Shown: positions 23,334-30,002 of the stretch, in pieces
Layout of the letters: the number at the start of each line of letters is the position of its first letter
Numbering within the stretch: the stretch's first letter is position 1
Assembly: GCA_945906755.1 (NCBI GenBank)
Contig: CAMDRJ010000007.1
Coordinates: 1 to 39,767, forward strand
Reading direction: 5' to 3'
DNA length: 39,767 nt
From: Klebsiella pneumoniae
GTDB taxonomy: Bacteria > Pseudomonadota > Gammaproteobacteria > Burkholderiales > SG8-39
Notes under the pieces: generated by a model
The model's input: only the letters and a program-made list of their open reading frames with translations
Databases searched by the model: none
What the model was told of the DNA's origin: nothing
Translations under genes and position numbers: made by a program

Positions 23334-24227
23334 ATGGCACTAAGCAAGGGCTCGGTAGCCCGCAATCTCAATGAAAATAATGTCACGCAAGCGGTGATCG
23401 AGCGATTCGCCAATACACCCGATGCGCGCTTGAAGGTGATCATGAATGCCCTCACTCGGCATCTGCATGAGTTTGCGCGTGAAGTCAATTTGACCGAAGA
23501 CGAATGGTACGAGGGCATCAAATTTCTCACCGCGACCGGCCACAAATGTACCGACACGCGGCAGGAATTCATTCTTTTGTCCGACACGATCGGCCTTTCG
23601 CAGCTGGTATGCGCGCAAAGCAATAAGCGGGATCAGGAAGCCACTGAGCAGACGGTATTCGGTCCGTTCCATATCGAGAACGCACCGAAGCTTGCGAACG
23701 GTGCCGACATCTCAGGCAAGCGGAAGGGCGATCCCTGCTATGTGAACGCGCTGATCAAGAGCGTCGCCGGCAAACCGATTGCCAATGCGCAGGTCGATAT
23801 CTGGCAGGCCGACGCCGAAGGGTTCTACGATGTGCAGGATCCAAATTGGACGCCTGAGAAAATGGAACTGCGCGCAACCTTCAAGAGTGACGAGAAGGGC
23901 GTCGTAACGTTTAAGACGATCAAGCCTTGCGCCTACCCGATTCCAACCGACGGGCCGGTTGGCGCGATGCTAAAGGCCACCAGTCGCCATCCGATGCGAC
24001 CCGCACATATTCACTTCATGGTGCATGCGCCCGGGTTCGAAAAGCTGATCACGCATATTTTTGTCGAAGGCGACGAGTATCTTGATTCGGATGCGGTGTT
24101 CGGGGTGCGCAGTTCCTGTATCGGCAACTACGTGCGCCATGCTGCGGGCGAAACAACGCCTGATGGTAAGAAATCCAGCGTGCCGTTCTACAGCCTGGAC
24201 TACACGTTTGGAATGCAGCTGGCTTAA
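23334..24227 (+). CDS. Hydroxyquinol 1,2-dioxygenase (intradiol)
   Basis: The 297-residue protein has the four Fe(III) ligands of intradiol dioxygenases: Tyr165 (EGFYDVQ), Tyr201 (CAYPIPTDGPVG), His225 and His227 (RPAHIHFMV). These lie within four residues of those in Nocardioides simplex hydroxyquinol 1,2-dioxygenase. The N-terminal dimerisation domain (about 1-105) and the IWQADAEG motif fit the same group. It should split hydroxyquinol between its two adjacent hydroxyls to give maleylacetate. Maleylacetate reductase and the CoA-transferase for the next steps are encoded 11 kb upstream on the same strand. The ATG at 23334 is used; a TTG nine codons earlier is unlikely. No hydroxyquinol-forming monooxygenase is in the window. 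Confidence 0.92.
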   Translation: MALSKGSVARNLNENNVTQAVIERFANTPDARLKVIMNALTRHLHEFAREVNLTEDEWYEGIKFLTATGHKCTDTRQEFILLSDTIGLSQLVCAQSNKRDQEATEQTVFGPFHIENAPKLANGADISGKRKGDPCYVNALIKSVAGKPIANAQVDIWQADAEGFYDVQDPNWTPEKMELRATFKSDEKGVVTFKTIKPCAYPIPTDGPVGAMLKATSRHPMRPAHIHFMVHAPGFEKLITHIFVEGDEYLDSDAVFGVRSSCIGNYVRHAAGETTPDGKKSSVPFYSLDYTFGMQLA

Positions 24228-24253
24228 GTAGCGCAGACAACCGAGGAGACAAC

Positions 24254-24637
24254 ATGGACACGGAAGCAACAAAACGCGAGATCAAGGCCCTGGAAGACAA
24301 GCGCTATCAGGCGATGATCGCCAAGGACGCGGCCACGCTAGATAAGCTGCTGGGCGCAGGGCTCGTGTACACCCACTCCTATGGCGGTGCGGATTCCAAG
24401 GCCACGTATCTGGACGGCGTGCGCTCGAAGAAATGGGACTACCAGTCGATCGAGCGGCCAAGCGAATCGATTCAGGTGTACGGCGATACGGCAGTCATCA
24501 CCGGCCATGTAAAGATCAACATCTTCGCCGACGGCAAACCAAAGCTCCTCAATAGCCGCTTCACCAATGTGTGGGTGAAGGGTGCGAGCGGTTGGCAGAT
24601 GGTGTGCTGGCAGTCGACACCGATTCAGCAGGGCTGA
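24254..24637 (+). CDS. NTF2-like (SnoaL/DUF4440-type) small protein
   Basis: The 127-residue protein has the cone-shaped NTF2 fold pattern: an N-terminal helix pair (EIKALEDKRYQAMIAKDAATLDKLL is split over the first 33 residues), a YTHSYGG turn, and C-terminal strands ending in WQMVCWQSTPIQ. A GAGGAG ribosome binding site precedes the ATG. This fold hosts isomerases, cyclases, dehydratases and small-molecule binding subunits, so the activity cannot be stated. It stands between the hydroxyquinol dioxygenase and an amidohydrolase with short gaps (26 and 29 bp), so it is part of the same transcript and probably the same pathway. Confidence 0.85.
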   Translation: MDTEATKREIKALEDKRYQAMIAKDAATLDKLLGAGLVYTHSYGGADSKATYLDGVRSKKWDYQSIERPSESIQVYGDTAVITGHVKINIFADGKPKLLNSRFTNVWVKGASGWQMVCWQSTPIQQG

Positions 24638-24666
24638 ATCGGTGTGCGGTGAAAAGTGACGACACA

Positions 24667-25548
24667 ATGATCATCGACGCTCATCATCACATCTGGCGCC
24701 AGGCCGATATCAAGTGGCTGCAAGGTCCGCAGCAGCCGCGGATTTTTGGCGAGTATGGCGCATTGCAGCGCGACTACTCGATCGAGGAGTTCTTGCAGGA
24801 CCTGCGTAGTTCGAACGTTACGAAGTCGGTATACGTGCAGGCCAACTGGCCAGTCGAGCGATCGGTCGACGAGGTGGCGTGGGTGCAGTCGGTGGCAGAC
24901 CTACACGGCTTTCCGCACGGCATCGTCGGTTACGCCGACTTGAGTGCGCCAGATGTCGGTGCGACGCTCGATCGCATGCTGCAGTACCGGAATATGCGTG
25001 GCATTCGCCAGCAGATTCACTGGCATGAGAAAACGCTTTACCGGTTCGCGGCGCGGCCCGATCTCATGAACGAAGCGGCATGGCGGCGCGGTTTGAAAGA
25101 AATCGAGAAGCGCGGACTGCTCTTTGAGCTGCAAGTGTTTGCGAGCCAGATGGCTGACGCTGCCCGGTTAGCGCGCGATTTTCCGGGGCTCACGCTTGTT
25201 CTTCTCCATGCAGGCATGTTCGAAGACCGCACGCCAAACGGTATCGCGGCTTGGCGTGCCGGCATGAAGCGGCTGGCCGCCTGTCCCAACGTCGTGACGA
25301 AATTTTCCGGACTGGGGACCTTCGTTCGGCAATGCTCGGTGGAGTTGTGGCGTCAGCCGGTCGAGGAAACGCTCGCGCTCTTCGGCCCGTCGCGTTGCAT
25401 GTTCGGCAGTAATTTTCCGATCGAAAAATTGTGGACGCCTTATGCGCCCATCGTGACCACTATGCAAACGCTCCTAGCGGGGGCATCGGCAAGTGATCAG
25501 CAGGCCATCTTTCATGACACGGCGGCACGCGTGTACCGCCTCGAATAA
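24667..25548 (+). CDS. TIM-barrel amidohydrolase (PF04909 type, lactonase/decarboxylase-like)
   Basis: The 293-residue protein begins with IIDAHHHIW, which holds the HxH pair (His6, His8). Other marks are RGIRQQIHW in the middle, VLLHAGMF near strand 6 and FGSNFPIEKLW near the end. This matches the family of L-fuconolactonase, 2-pyrone-4,6-dicarboxylate lactonase and related decarboxylases. The catalytic Asp commonly found as 'GSDxP' is Asn here, a pattern I associate with an uncharacterised branch. The start at 24667 is chosen because the HxH motif sits at residue 6; the frame upstream overlaps the NTF2-like gene. A lactone formed by ring cleavage is an attractive but unproven substrate. The next gene starts 12 bp downstream. 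Confidence 0.88.
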   Translation: MIIDAHHHIWRQADIKWLQGPQQPRIFGEYGALQRDYSIEEFLQDLRSSNVTKSVYVQANWPVERSVDEVAWVQSVADLHGFPHGIVGYADLSAPDVGATLDRMLQYRNMRGIRQQIHWHEKTLYRFAARPDLMNEAAWRRGLKEIEKRGLLFELQVFASQMADAARLARDFPGLTLVLLHAGMFEDRTPNGIAAWRAGMKRLAACPNVVTKFSGLGTFVRQCSVELWRQPVEETLALFGPSRCMFGSNFPIEKLWTPYAPIVTTMQTLLAGASASDQQAIFHDTAARVYRLE

Positions 25549-25559
25549 GGGAATCATCA

Positions 25560-26558
25560 ATGTTGAATATTGCAGTCGTAGGTCTTGGCTGGTGGGGAAA
25601 GATCATTACCGATCTGGTCGTTACCAGTAAGAAATTGAAGCTGGTGCGCGTGGCCGATGTGAGCGCGGATTCTGCCAAGGCAATTGGCGGCAAGCACGGC
25701 GTTGCATTCAGCACATCACTGGATGATGTGTTGAAAGATCCGAATGTGAAGGGCGTCGTCCTTTGCACCCCGCACACGCTGCATTGCGAACAGATCCAAG
25801 CGGTCGCGCGGGCAGGCAAACACGTGTTCTGCGAAAAGCCGCTTTGCATGTCGCGCGAGGAAGTCCTGAAGGCGATGAAAGCGGTCAATGCGGCGGGTGT
25901 GAAGATCGCGGTGGGGCATGAGATGCGCTTCAATCCGCCGATCGTCGAGATGATGCGCATGATCAAGGCGGGCGAACTCGGTACGCCACTGCAAGTCGAG
26001 TGCAACTTCAGTCAGGATAAGTTTCTGACCCTGCAGGCTGACAACTGGCGTCTATCGAACAAGGAAGCGCCGGCTGGGCCAATGACGGCAACCGGCATTC
26101 ATATGCTCGATTTGTCGGTCGGTGTGTTCGGCGAGGCGGAATGGGTACGGGCAAGCGTGAAGCAGCTCGGCAGCCAACTCACCAACGGCGATACGCTCGC
26201 GATCATGGTGTCGTTCAAGAATGGCGGCCATTCGATGATCAGCGCGATGCTCGCTACGCCGTTCTATGGGCGCTTTTCGGTGTTTTGCTCGCATGGTTGG
26301 GTGGAGGTCCGCGATATTGCACATCCGGAAACGCCAAAGGGTTGGACGCTCACGGTGTGCAAGCGGGGTGGGGAGGCGGTCACCACCAATTATCCGACCG
26401 CGCATACCGTGCTCACCAATCTGGAAGCCTTCGGCGATGCATGTGAAGGCCGCGCGGATTATCCGGTGCCGCAAAGCCAGATGATCGCGAATATCTCAGC
26501 GCTCGATGCGGTGTTTCGCTCCACCGTGAGTGGGAAGGTGGAAACAGTCGGCAGCTAA
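25560..26558 (+). CDS. Gfo/Idh/MocA-family NAD(P)-dependent oxidoreductase, second copy
   Basis: The 332-residue protein has VVGLGWWGK as nucleotide-binding loop, CTPHTLHCEQI, and the EKP signature in CEKPLCMS. In the substrate domain, ADNWRLSNKEAPAGPMT and GIHMLDL closely parallel the paralogue at 22250 (ATNWRVGAKDAPAGAMT, GIHVTDLF). The two are evident paralogues from an older duplication. Their shared 'N-W-R...APAG' segment marks a subfamily whose substrate I cannot name. This is the last of the co-oriented catabolic series. A long perfect inverted repeat follows, separating it from the converging nitroreductase-family gene. Confidence 0.9.
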   Translation: MLNIAVVGLGWWGKIITDLVVTSKKLKLVRVADVSADSAKAIGGKHGVAFSTSLDDVLKDPNVKGVVLCTPHTLHCEQIQAVARAGKHVFCEKPLCMSREEVLKAMKAVNAAGVKIAVGHEMRFNPPIVEMMRMIKAGELGTPLQVECNFSQDKFLTLQADNWRLSNKEAPAGPMTATGIHMLDLSVGVFGEAEWVRASVKQLGSQLTNGDTLAIMVSFKNGGHSMISAMLATPFYGRFSVFCSHGWVEVRDIAHPETPKGWTLTVCKRGGEAVTTNYPTAHTVLTNLEAFGDACEGRADYPVPQSQMIANISALDAVFRSTVSGKVETVGS

Positions 26559-26566
26559 ATACCCGC

Positions 26567-26604
26567 TTTCTGCATCGCGGTGTTGGAAGCGCGCGATGCA
26601 GAAA
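26567..26604. repeat. 13-bp perfect inverted repeat (hairpin) between convergent genes
   Basis: TTTCTGCATCGCG (26567-26579) is repeated inverted as CGCGATGCAGAAA (26592-26604) with a 12-nt loop. It lies between the stop codons of the oxidoreductase (plus) and the malonic semialdehyde reductase-like gene (minus). A role in transcript termination or 3'-end stabilisation in both directions is likely, but no T-run follows on either strand. Confidence 0.75.
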
Positions 26605-26629
26605 CCAACTGAATCGGCCCGCTACCTCC

Positions 26630-27226
26630 TCACAACAGTTGGCACGCCTCGTCGAACGTAAGACGAGGATTGCGCGGCATGATCTTGGCCGGATCGGCAT
26701 AGCCGATGTTGCAGATGAAATTCGACTTCACGCGGCCGTCGGCGAAAAACGTCTTGTCGACGATGCTGTTATCAAAGCCTGACATCGGCCCGCAATCAAA
26801 CCCCAGCGCGCGTGCGGCAATGATGAAGTAGGCGCCTTGCAAGGTGGCGTTGCGCATCGCCGTTACGGCCGCGACATCCTTCTTGTCTTCACCTTCGAAC
26901 CAGCTGCGTGCGGTTTGATTGTGAACGAAGAGTTTTGGCAAATTCTCGTAGAAGCGCGAATCATTGCCGATGATCGCAACGACTGGCGCGCTCATGGTTT
27001 TGTCCGCGTTTTGTGCGCTCAAGGCCGGACGTAGCCGTTCTTTTGCCGCGGCCGTACGAAGAAAAAGGATGCGCGCGGGCGATGAGTTCGCCGAGGTCGG
27101 GCCCCATTTCATGACTTCGTAGATGGCTTTGACCTGCTCATCGGTCACCGGTTTGGGAAGCCACGCATTGATGGAGCGGGCTTTGCGAAAAATCAGATCG
27201 AGGGCTGCTGCATCAAGCGTCATCAT
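26630..27226 (-). CDS. rutE: RutE/HadB-like nitroreductase-fold protein, putative malonic semialdehyde reductase
   Basis: The 198-residue flavoprotein matches the RutE group almost end to end: ARSINAWLPKPVTDEQ, KWGPTSANSSPARILF, NADKTMSAPVVAIIG, QGAYFIIAARALGFDCGPMSGFD, and a PRLTFDEA C-terminus. In pyrimidine catabolism RutE reduces toxic malonic semialdehyde to 3-hydroxypropionate using FMN and NAD(P)H. No other rut gene is in the window, so here it may detoxify an aldehyde from a different route. Two consecutive ATGs (27226 and 27223) follow an AGGAA ribosome binding site. It converges with the catabolic gene series and diverges from the DUF6806-like gene. Confidence 0.85.
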   Translation of the reverse strand: MMTLDAAALDLIFRKARSINAWLPKPVTDEQVKAIYEVMKWGPTSANSSPARILFLRTAAAKERLRPALSAQNADKTMSAPVVAIIGNDSRFYENLPKLFVHNQTARSWFEGEDKKDVAAVTAMRNATLQGAYFIIAARALGFDCGPMSGFDNSIVDKTFFADGRVKSNFICNIGYADPAKIMPRNPRLTFDEACQLL

Positions 27227-27374
27227 TCATTCCTTGTGGTGGTAAGCGCCTAGTCCGGGATGCTGCAATTTTCAGGCGACCGGCGATCTTCGCCAACCTC
27301 GCAGGCGATGTCAAACAAGGTCTTTATGGCGGCTGCGATGCCATGGCACTTCGGAGGCACACGCACGATCGGGG

Positions 27375-27413
27375 TATAGTGGCAAGAGGGGGCGCGATCC
27401 CGCGCCGTCCTCT
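27375..27413 (+). promoter_or_regulatory. Likely -10 element and leader hairpin upstream of the DUF6806-like gene
   Basis: TATAGT (27375-27380) is a good -10 box, though the -35 region is poor. A hairpin follows directly at the expected transcript start: AGAGG (27385-27389) and GGCGCG (27391-27396) pair with CGCGCC (27401-27406) and CCTCT (27409-27413). The leader then has about 20 nt to the ATG. Confidence 0.4.
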
Positions 27414-27433
27414 GCAATCATCTCATTCAAACC

Positions 27434-27982
27434 ATGCATACTGAAGTTCATGTACACGGCGATATCCCCTTGAAGCGCGGCGTATCGGTGAGTGATATCG
27501 AGTCCGCGTTGCGCACCTGGTTCGAATACGTTGATGTCGATTCCCTTACGGAGGCGACGAGCGCGCGCGAAGAGGAGCCGGGCATCGCGATGGATTCGCG
27601 CCGGCGTGTGCTGCAGATTTGCTGGACCGGCTGGGTGGGGCGCAATTTTCAGCGTGTCGTCGAAGAGTCGCTCGCTTCGCTCGGTCAATACTGCGAACAG
27701 ACCACCGAGGTGGAGATTTCCTACTATCACGAGGACGGCCGCGATGAATTCGGCGTGGTCTTCATCGGCCCGTCTGCCGAATCGATCGAAGAGGCGAAGC
27801 GCCGTCGCATGGTGCAAGATGTTTCAACGATGCTCGCACGCCAATTCTCCGATGCCGAGATCGGCGAAGTGGTGGCTGTTATAACGAAGTTATTTGAGCA
27901 ACGGAAGGCCTCGGGCAATACCGGGCCGGGGGCATCGTCGATGCGTGGTCCGATGCCAGGCGGCACGAAACACCTCCATTAA
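27434..27982 (+). CDS. Conserved hypothetical protein, DUF6806-like
   Basis: The 182-residue soluble protein starts MHTEVHVHGDIPLKRGV and contains EEEPGIAMD, LQICWT, EVEISYYHEDG and GPSAESIEEAKR. This resembles the short DUF6806 proteins I recall from Burkholderiales, which share the HVHGD start, the 'YEEEPGI' stretch and a C-terminal helix with LFxQR. No catalytic motif, signal peptide or membrane segment is seen, and the function is unknown. The last 25 residues are Gly/Pro/Ser-rich and probably disordered. It precedes the dcw cluster by 341 bp and is likely a separate transcript. Confidence 0.75.
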   Translation: MHTEVHVHGDIPLKRGVSVSDIESALRTWFEYVDVDSLTEATSAREEEPGIAMDSRRRVLQICWTGWVGRNFQRVVEESLASLGQYCEQTTEVEISYYHEDGRDEFGVVFIGPSAESIEEAKRRRMVQDVSTMLARQFSDAEIGEVVAVITKLFEQRKASGNTGPGASSMRGPMPGGTKHLH

Positions 27983-28154
27983 ATGGTGCGAGCGCCCGGC
28001 CTTTCCATCACAAACGGATTGACGGGCAGCACTCTTTATTTTTTACATTCGGTTACGTTCGTAACATTCTGAAAATCCTCGATTTCGGGCTTGAAAATTG
28101 CGTTAGCAACGGCCTCTAAGTCCTTGTTGCAGTTAAAAAATCACGAAATTTGGC
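27983..28154. other. AT-rich intergenic region before the dcw promoter
   Basis: No gene is supported here. It is visibly richer in A and T than its surroundings. It contains GTTACGTTCGTAAC (28052-28065), a 6-bp inverted repeat with a TT centre, and a T-run near 28037-28043 that could end the preceding transcript, though no good stem precedes it. The remaining part up to mraZ holds the promoter described separately. Confidence 0.4.
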
Positions 28155-28184
28155 TTGACCCGGGCATACCCGTTCCCCTAAAGT
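28155..28184 (+). promoter_or_regulatory. dcw operon (mraZ) promoter
   Basis: TTGACC (28155-28160) is followed after 18 bp by TAAAGT (28179-28184). This is a sigma-70-like pair placed about 140 bp before mraZ, as in other betaproteobacteria. The -10 element runs directly into the MraZ-box-like repeats, which implies autoregulation. Confidence 0.65.
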
Positions 28185-28218
28185 GGGTGCCAGGGGTGGA
28201 AAGGTGGGAATTCGTGGC
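28183..28218 (+). promoter_or_regulatory. MraZ-box-like repeats (MraZ operator)
   Basis: TGG-containing repeats occur at 28184 (TGGG), 28194-28198 (GGGTG), 28205 (TGGG) and 28215 (TGGC), about 10 bp apart. MraZ is known to bind TGGGN repeats with 5-nt spacers near its own promoter. Overlap with the -10 element fits repression of the dcw operon by MraZ. Confidence 0.65.
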
Positions 28219-28323
28219 GAAAAAGATTCAGGTCACGCTCGAATAATCCGCTTTTTTGGAGACCAAGCTCTCTATCCCTGGCAGCGCGGACCGTTCCGCG
28301 CAACCTAGCGTGGTCGGGGCATC

Positions 28324-28767
28324 GTGTACATCAAGGGATCTTGCGAAGCGAGTTTGGACGAAAAAGGGCGCCTGGCGATCCCGAAGCGTTATCGCGACCA
28401 GCTCCCGGCTGACCCGGAGTTGGTGCTCACGGCCGGTCCCGACGGCTGCCTTTTGCTCTATCCGCTGGAACACTGGCAGGCGGTATCGGGCCGTCTCCAG
28501 CAGCTCTCTGCCTTTAACGAGCAGGCGCGTTGGTGGCAACGCATGATCATCGGCCATGCCGAGGATCACAAACTCGACAAGAGCGATCGCATCCTGGTTT
28601 CGCAGTCGCTTCGCGAGCAGGCCCGCATCACTAAGAACGTAAAGATGATGGGGCAGGGCAATCGCATCGAGATCTGGGATGCCGAGCAGTGGCGCGCGAC
28701 CGAAACGGCGCAGCGATCCGGTGCACTCAACAGCCCACCGCCTGGCGGTGAGAATTTCACGCTCTGA
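28324..28767 (+). CDS. mraZ: Transcriptional regulator MraZ
   Basis: The 147-residue protein contains the two DXXXR motifs of the AbrB-like MraZ fold: Asp12-Arg16 in SLDEKGRLAIP and Asp85-Arg89 in LDKSDRILV. MraZ forms a ring-shaped oligomer that binds TGGG repeats upstream of the dcw operon and represses it. The start is a GTG at 28324, giving the usual M-x-x-G-S N-terminus; no ATG is available in frame. The C-terminus carries a short Pro/Gly tail. It is first in the cell-wall and division operon, followed by rsmH after 21 bp. Confidence 0.95.
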   Translation: MYIKGSCEASLDEKGRLAIPKRYRDQLPADPELVLTAGPDGCLLLYPLEHWQAVSGRLQQLSAFNEQARWWQRMIIGHAEDHKLDKSDRILVSQSLREQARITKNVKMMGQGNRIEIWDAEQWRATETAQRSGALNSPPPGGENFTL

Positions 28768-28788
28768 CGGGCCCCGGGATGAACTTGA

Positions 28789-29727
28789 TTGAGGACTTCC
28801 GCGCCCCCATCCCATGCTCCGGTCTTGTTGTCGGAATCGCTCGATGCGCTATCGATTCGACCGGACGGTGTGTATATCGATGCCACGTTCGGTCGGGGCG
28901 GTCACAGTCGCGCCATGCTCGAGCGGCTCGGTCCCACCGGGCGCTTGCTCGCACTCGATCGCGATCCGCAAGCGGTGGCAGCGGGACTATTCATCAACGA
29001 TCCACGATTCGCCATTGTTCACACCGAATTTGGCCATTTGCAGGCCGCATGCTTAGCGGCAGGGGTGACGCAGGTGCACGGTGTGCTGTTCGATCTTGGC
29101 GTCTCCTCGCCGCAGCTGGACGATCCGGCGCGCGGTTTTTCATTTCGCTTCGATGGGCCGCTCGATATGCGCATGGATCCAACGCGCGGGCAGTCGGTAG
29201 CGGATTGGTTGAATGAAGCAGATGAGTCTGACATCACGGAGGTTGTGCGGGACTATGGGGAAGAACGGTTTGCTCGGCAGATTGCAAAGGCGATTGTTGC
29301 TGCTCGGGCCGGCGACCCGCTCCGCACCACCCGACAACTTGCCGATCTCGTGGGTCGCGCGGTCCGGACGCGCGAACCGGGCCAAGATCCGTCGACGCGT
29401 ACCTTCCAGGCTCTACGGATTTACATCAATGCGGAGCTTGAAGAGCTTCCGGCAGGTCTGAAAGACGCGATGACAACTCTTTTGCCACTTGGCCGCCTCG
29501 TTGTGATCAGCTTTCATTCGTTGGAGGATCGCATCGTCAAGCATTTCATGCGGGACCAAGCCCATCCGGAAGCGCGCTTTGCGCGCTTGCCGATTCGCGA
29601 CATCGATCTCCCGCAGGCTGCGCTGCGCGTGATTGGCAAGCCGGTTCGTCCATCGGCTGCCGAGGTGAGCGCCAATCCACGCTCGCGTAGTGCGATCATG
29701 CGCGTTGCCGAACGGACCGGATCGTGA
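28789..29727 (+). CDS. rsmH: 16S rRNA (cytosine(1402)-N4)-methyltransferase RsmH
   Basis: The 312-residue enzyme shows [13 protein letters not shown], the SAM-binding [29 protein letters not shown] and the C-terminal [14 protein letters not shown], all typical of RsmH (MraW). It methylates N4 of C1402 in the ribosomal P site together with RsmI. The start is odd: the first possible codon for this frame is TTG at 28789, directly preceded by an in-frame TGA, and no ATG or GTG lies upstream of the conserved HAPVLL. An ATG at 28779 in another frame could feed in only by a frameshift near the C-run at 28804-28808. It overlaps ftsL by 4 bp. Confidence 0.94.
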   Translation: MRTSAPPSHAPVLLSESLDALSIRPDGVYIDATFGRGGHSRAMLERLGPTGRLLALDRDPQAVAAGLFINDPRFAIVHTEFGHLQAACLAAGVTQVHGVLFDLGVSSPQLDDPARGFSFRFDGPLDMRMDPTRGQSVADWLNEADESDITEVVRDYGEERFARQIAKAIVAARAGDPLRTTRQLADLVGRAVRTREPGQDPSTRTFQALRIYINAELEELPAGLKDAMTTLLPLGRLVVISFHSLEDRIVKHFMRDQAHPEARFARLPIRDIDLPQAALRVIGKPVRPSAAEVSANPRSRSAIMRVAERTGS

Positions 29728-30002
29728 CGATGCTGCGCGCAAATTTCATCCTGATCGCGGTGCTCATGGTCTGCGCGCTGGGTCTCGTGACGTCGCAACA
29801 CAAGACGCGTCGCATGGTGACGCACTACGAGCATGAAGTGGCTCGAGCTAGCGCACTCGATATCGAATACGGTCAATTGCAACTCGAGCAAAGCACGCGC
29901 GCCTTGCACGCCAACGTCGAGCGCGTCGCGACCGACAAGCTGCGACTGCGACCGGCCGATCCATCGCGAACGATCATCTTGCATGTGGGCGAGCCCAAGT
30001 GA
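29724..30002 (+). CDS. ftsL: Cell division protein FtsL
   Basis: The 92-residue bitopic protein has a short cytoplasmic start, one membrane helix ([18 protein letters not shown]), and a periplasmic coiled coil ([19 protein letters not shown]). It ends with the conserved pattern [14 protein letters not shown]. FtsL joins FtsB and FtsQ in the divisome and activates FtsW-FtsI. The GTG at 29724 overlaps the rsmH stop; an ATG at 29730 is an alternative start. Identification rests on size, topology and position between rsmH and ftsI as well as sequence. Confidence 0.92.
   Translation: MTMLRANFILIAVLMVCALGLVTSQHKTRRMVTHYEHEVARASALDIEYGQLQLEQSTRALHANVERVATDKLRLRPADPSRTIILHVGEPK

Noticed and set aside
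28779-29216. Plus-strand frame starting at the ATG 28779 as a separate gene
   Set aside because: It overlaps rsmH in another frame and encodes Arg/Ser-rich sequence without family features. Only its first codons could matter, through a frameshift into rsmH.
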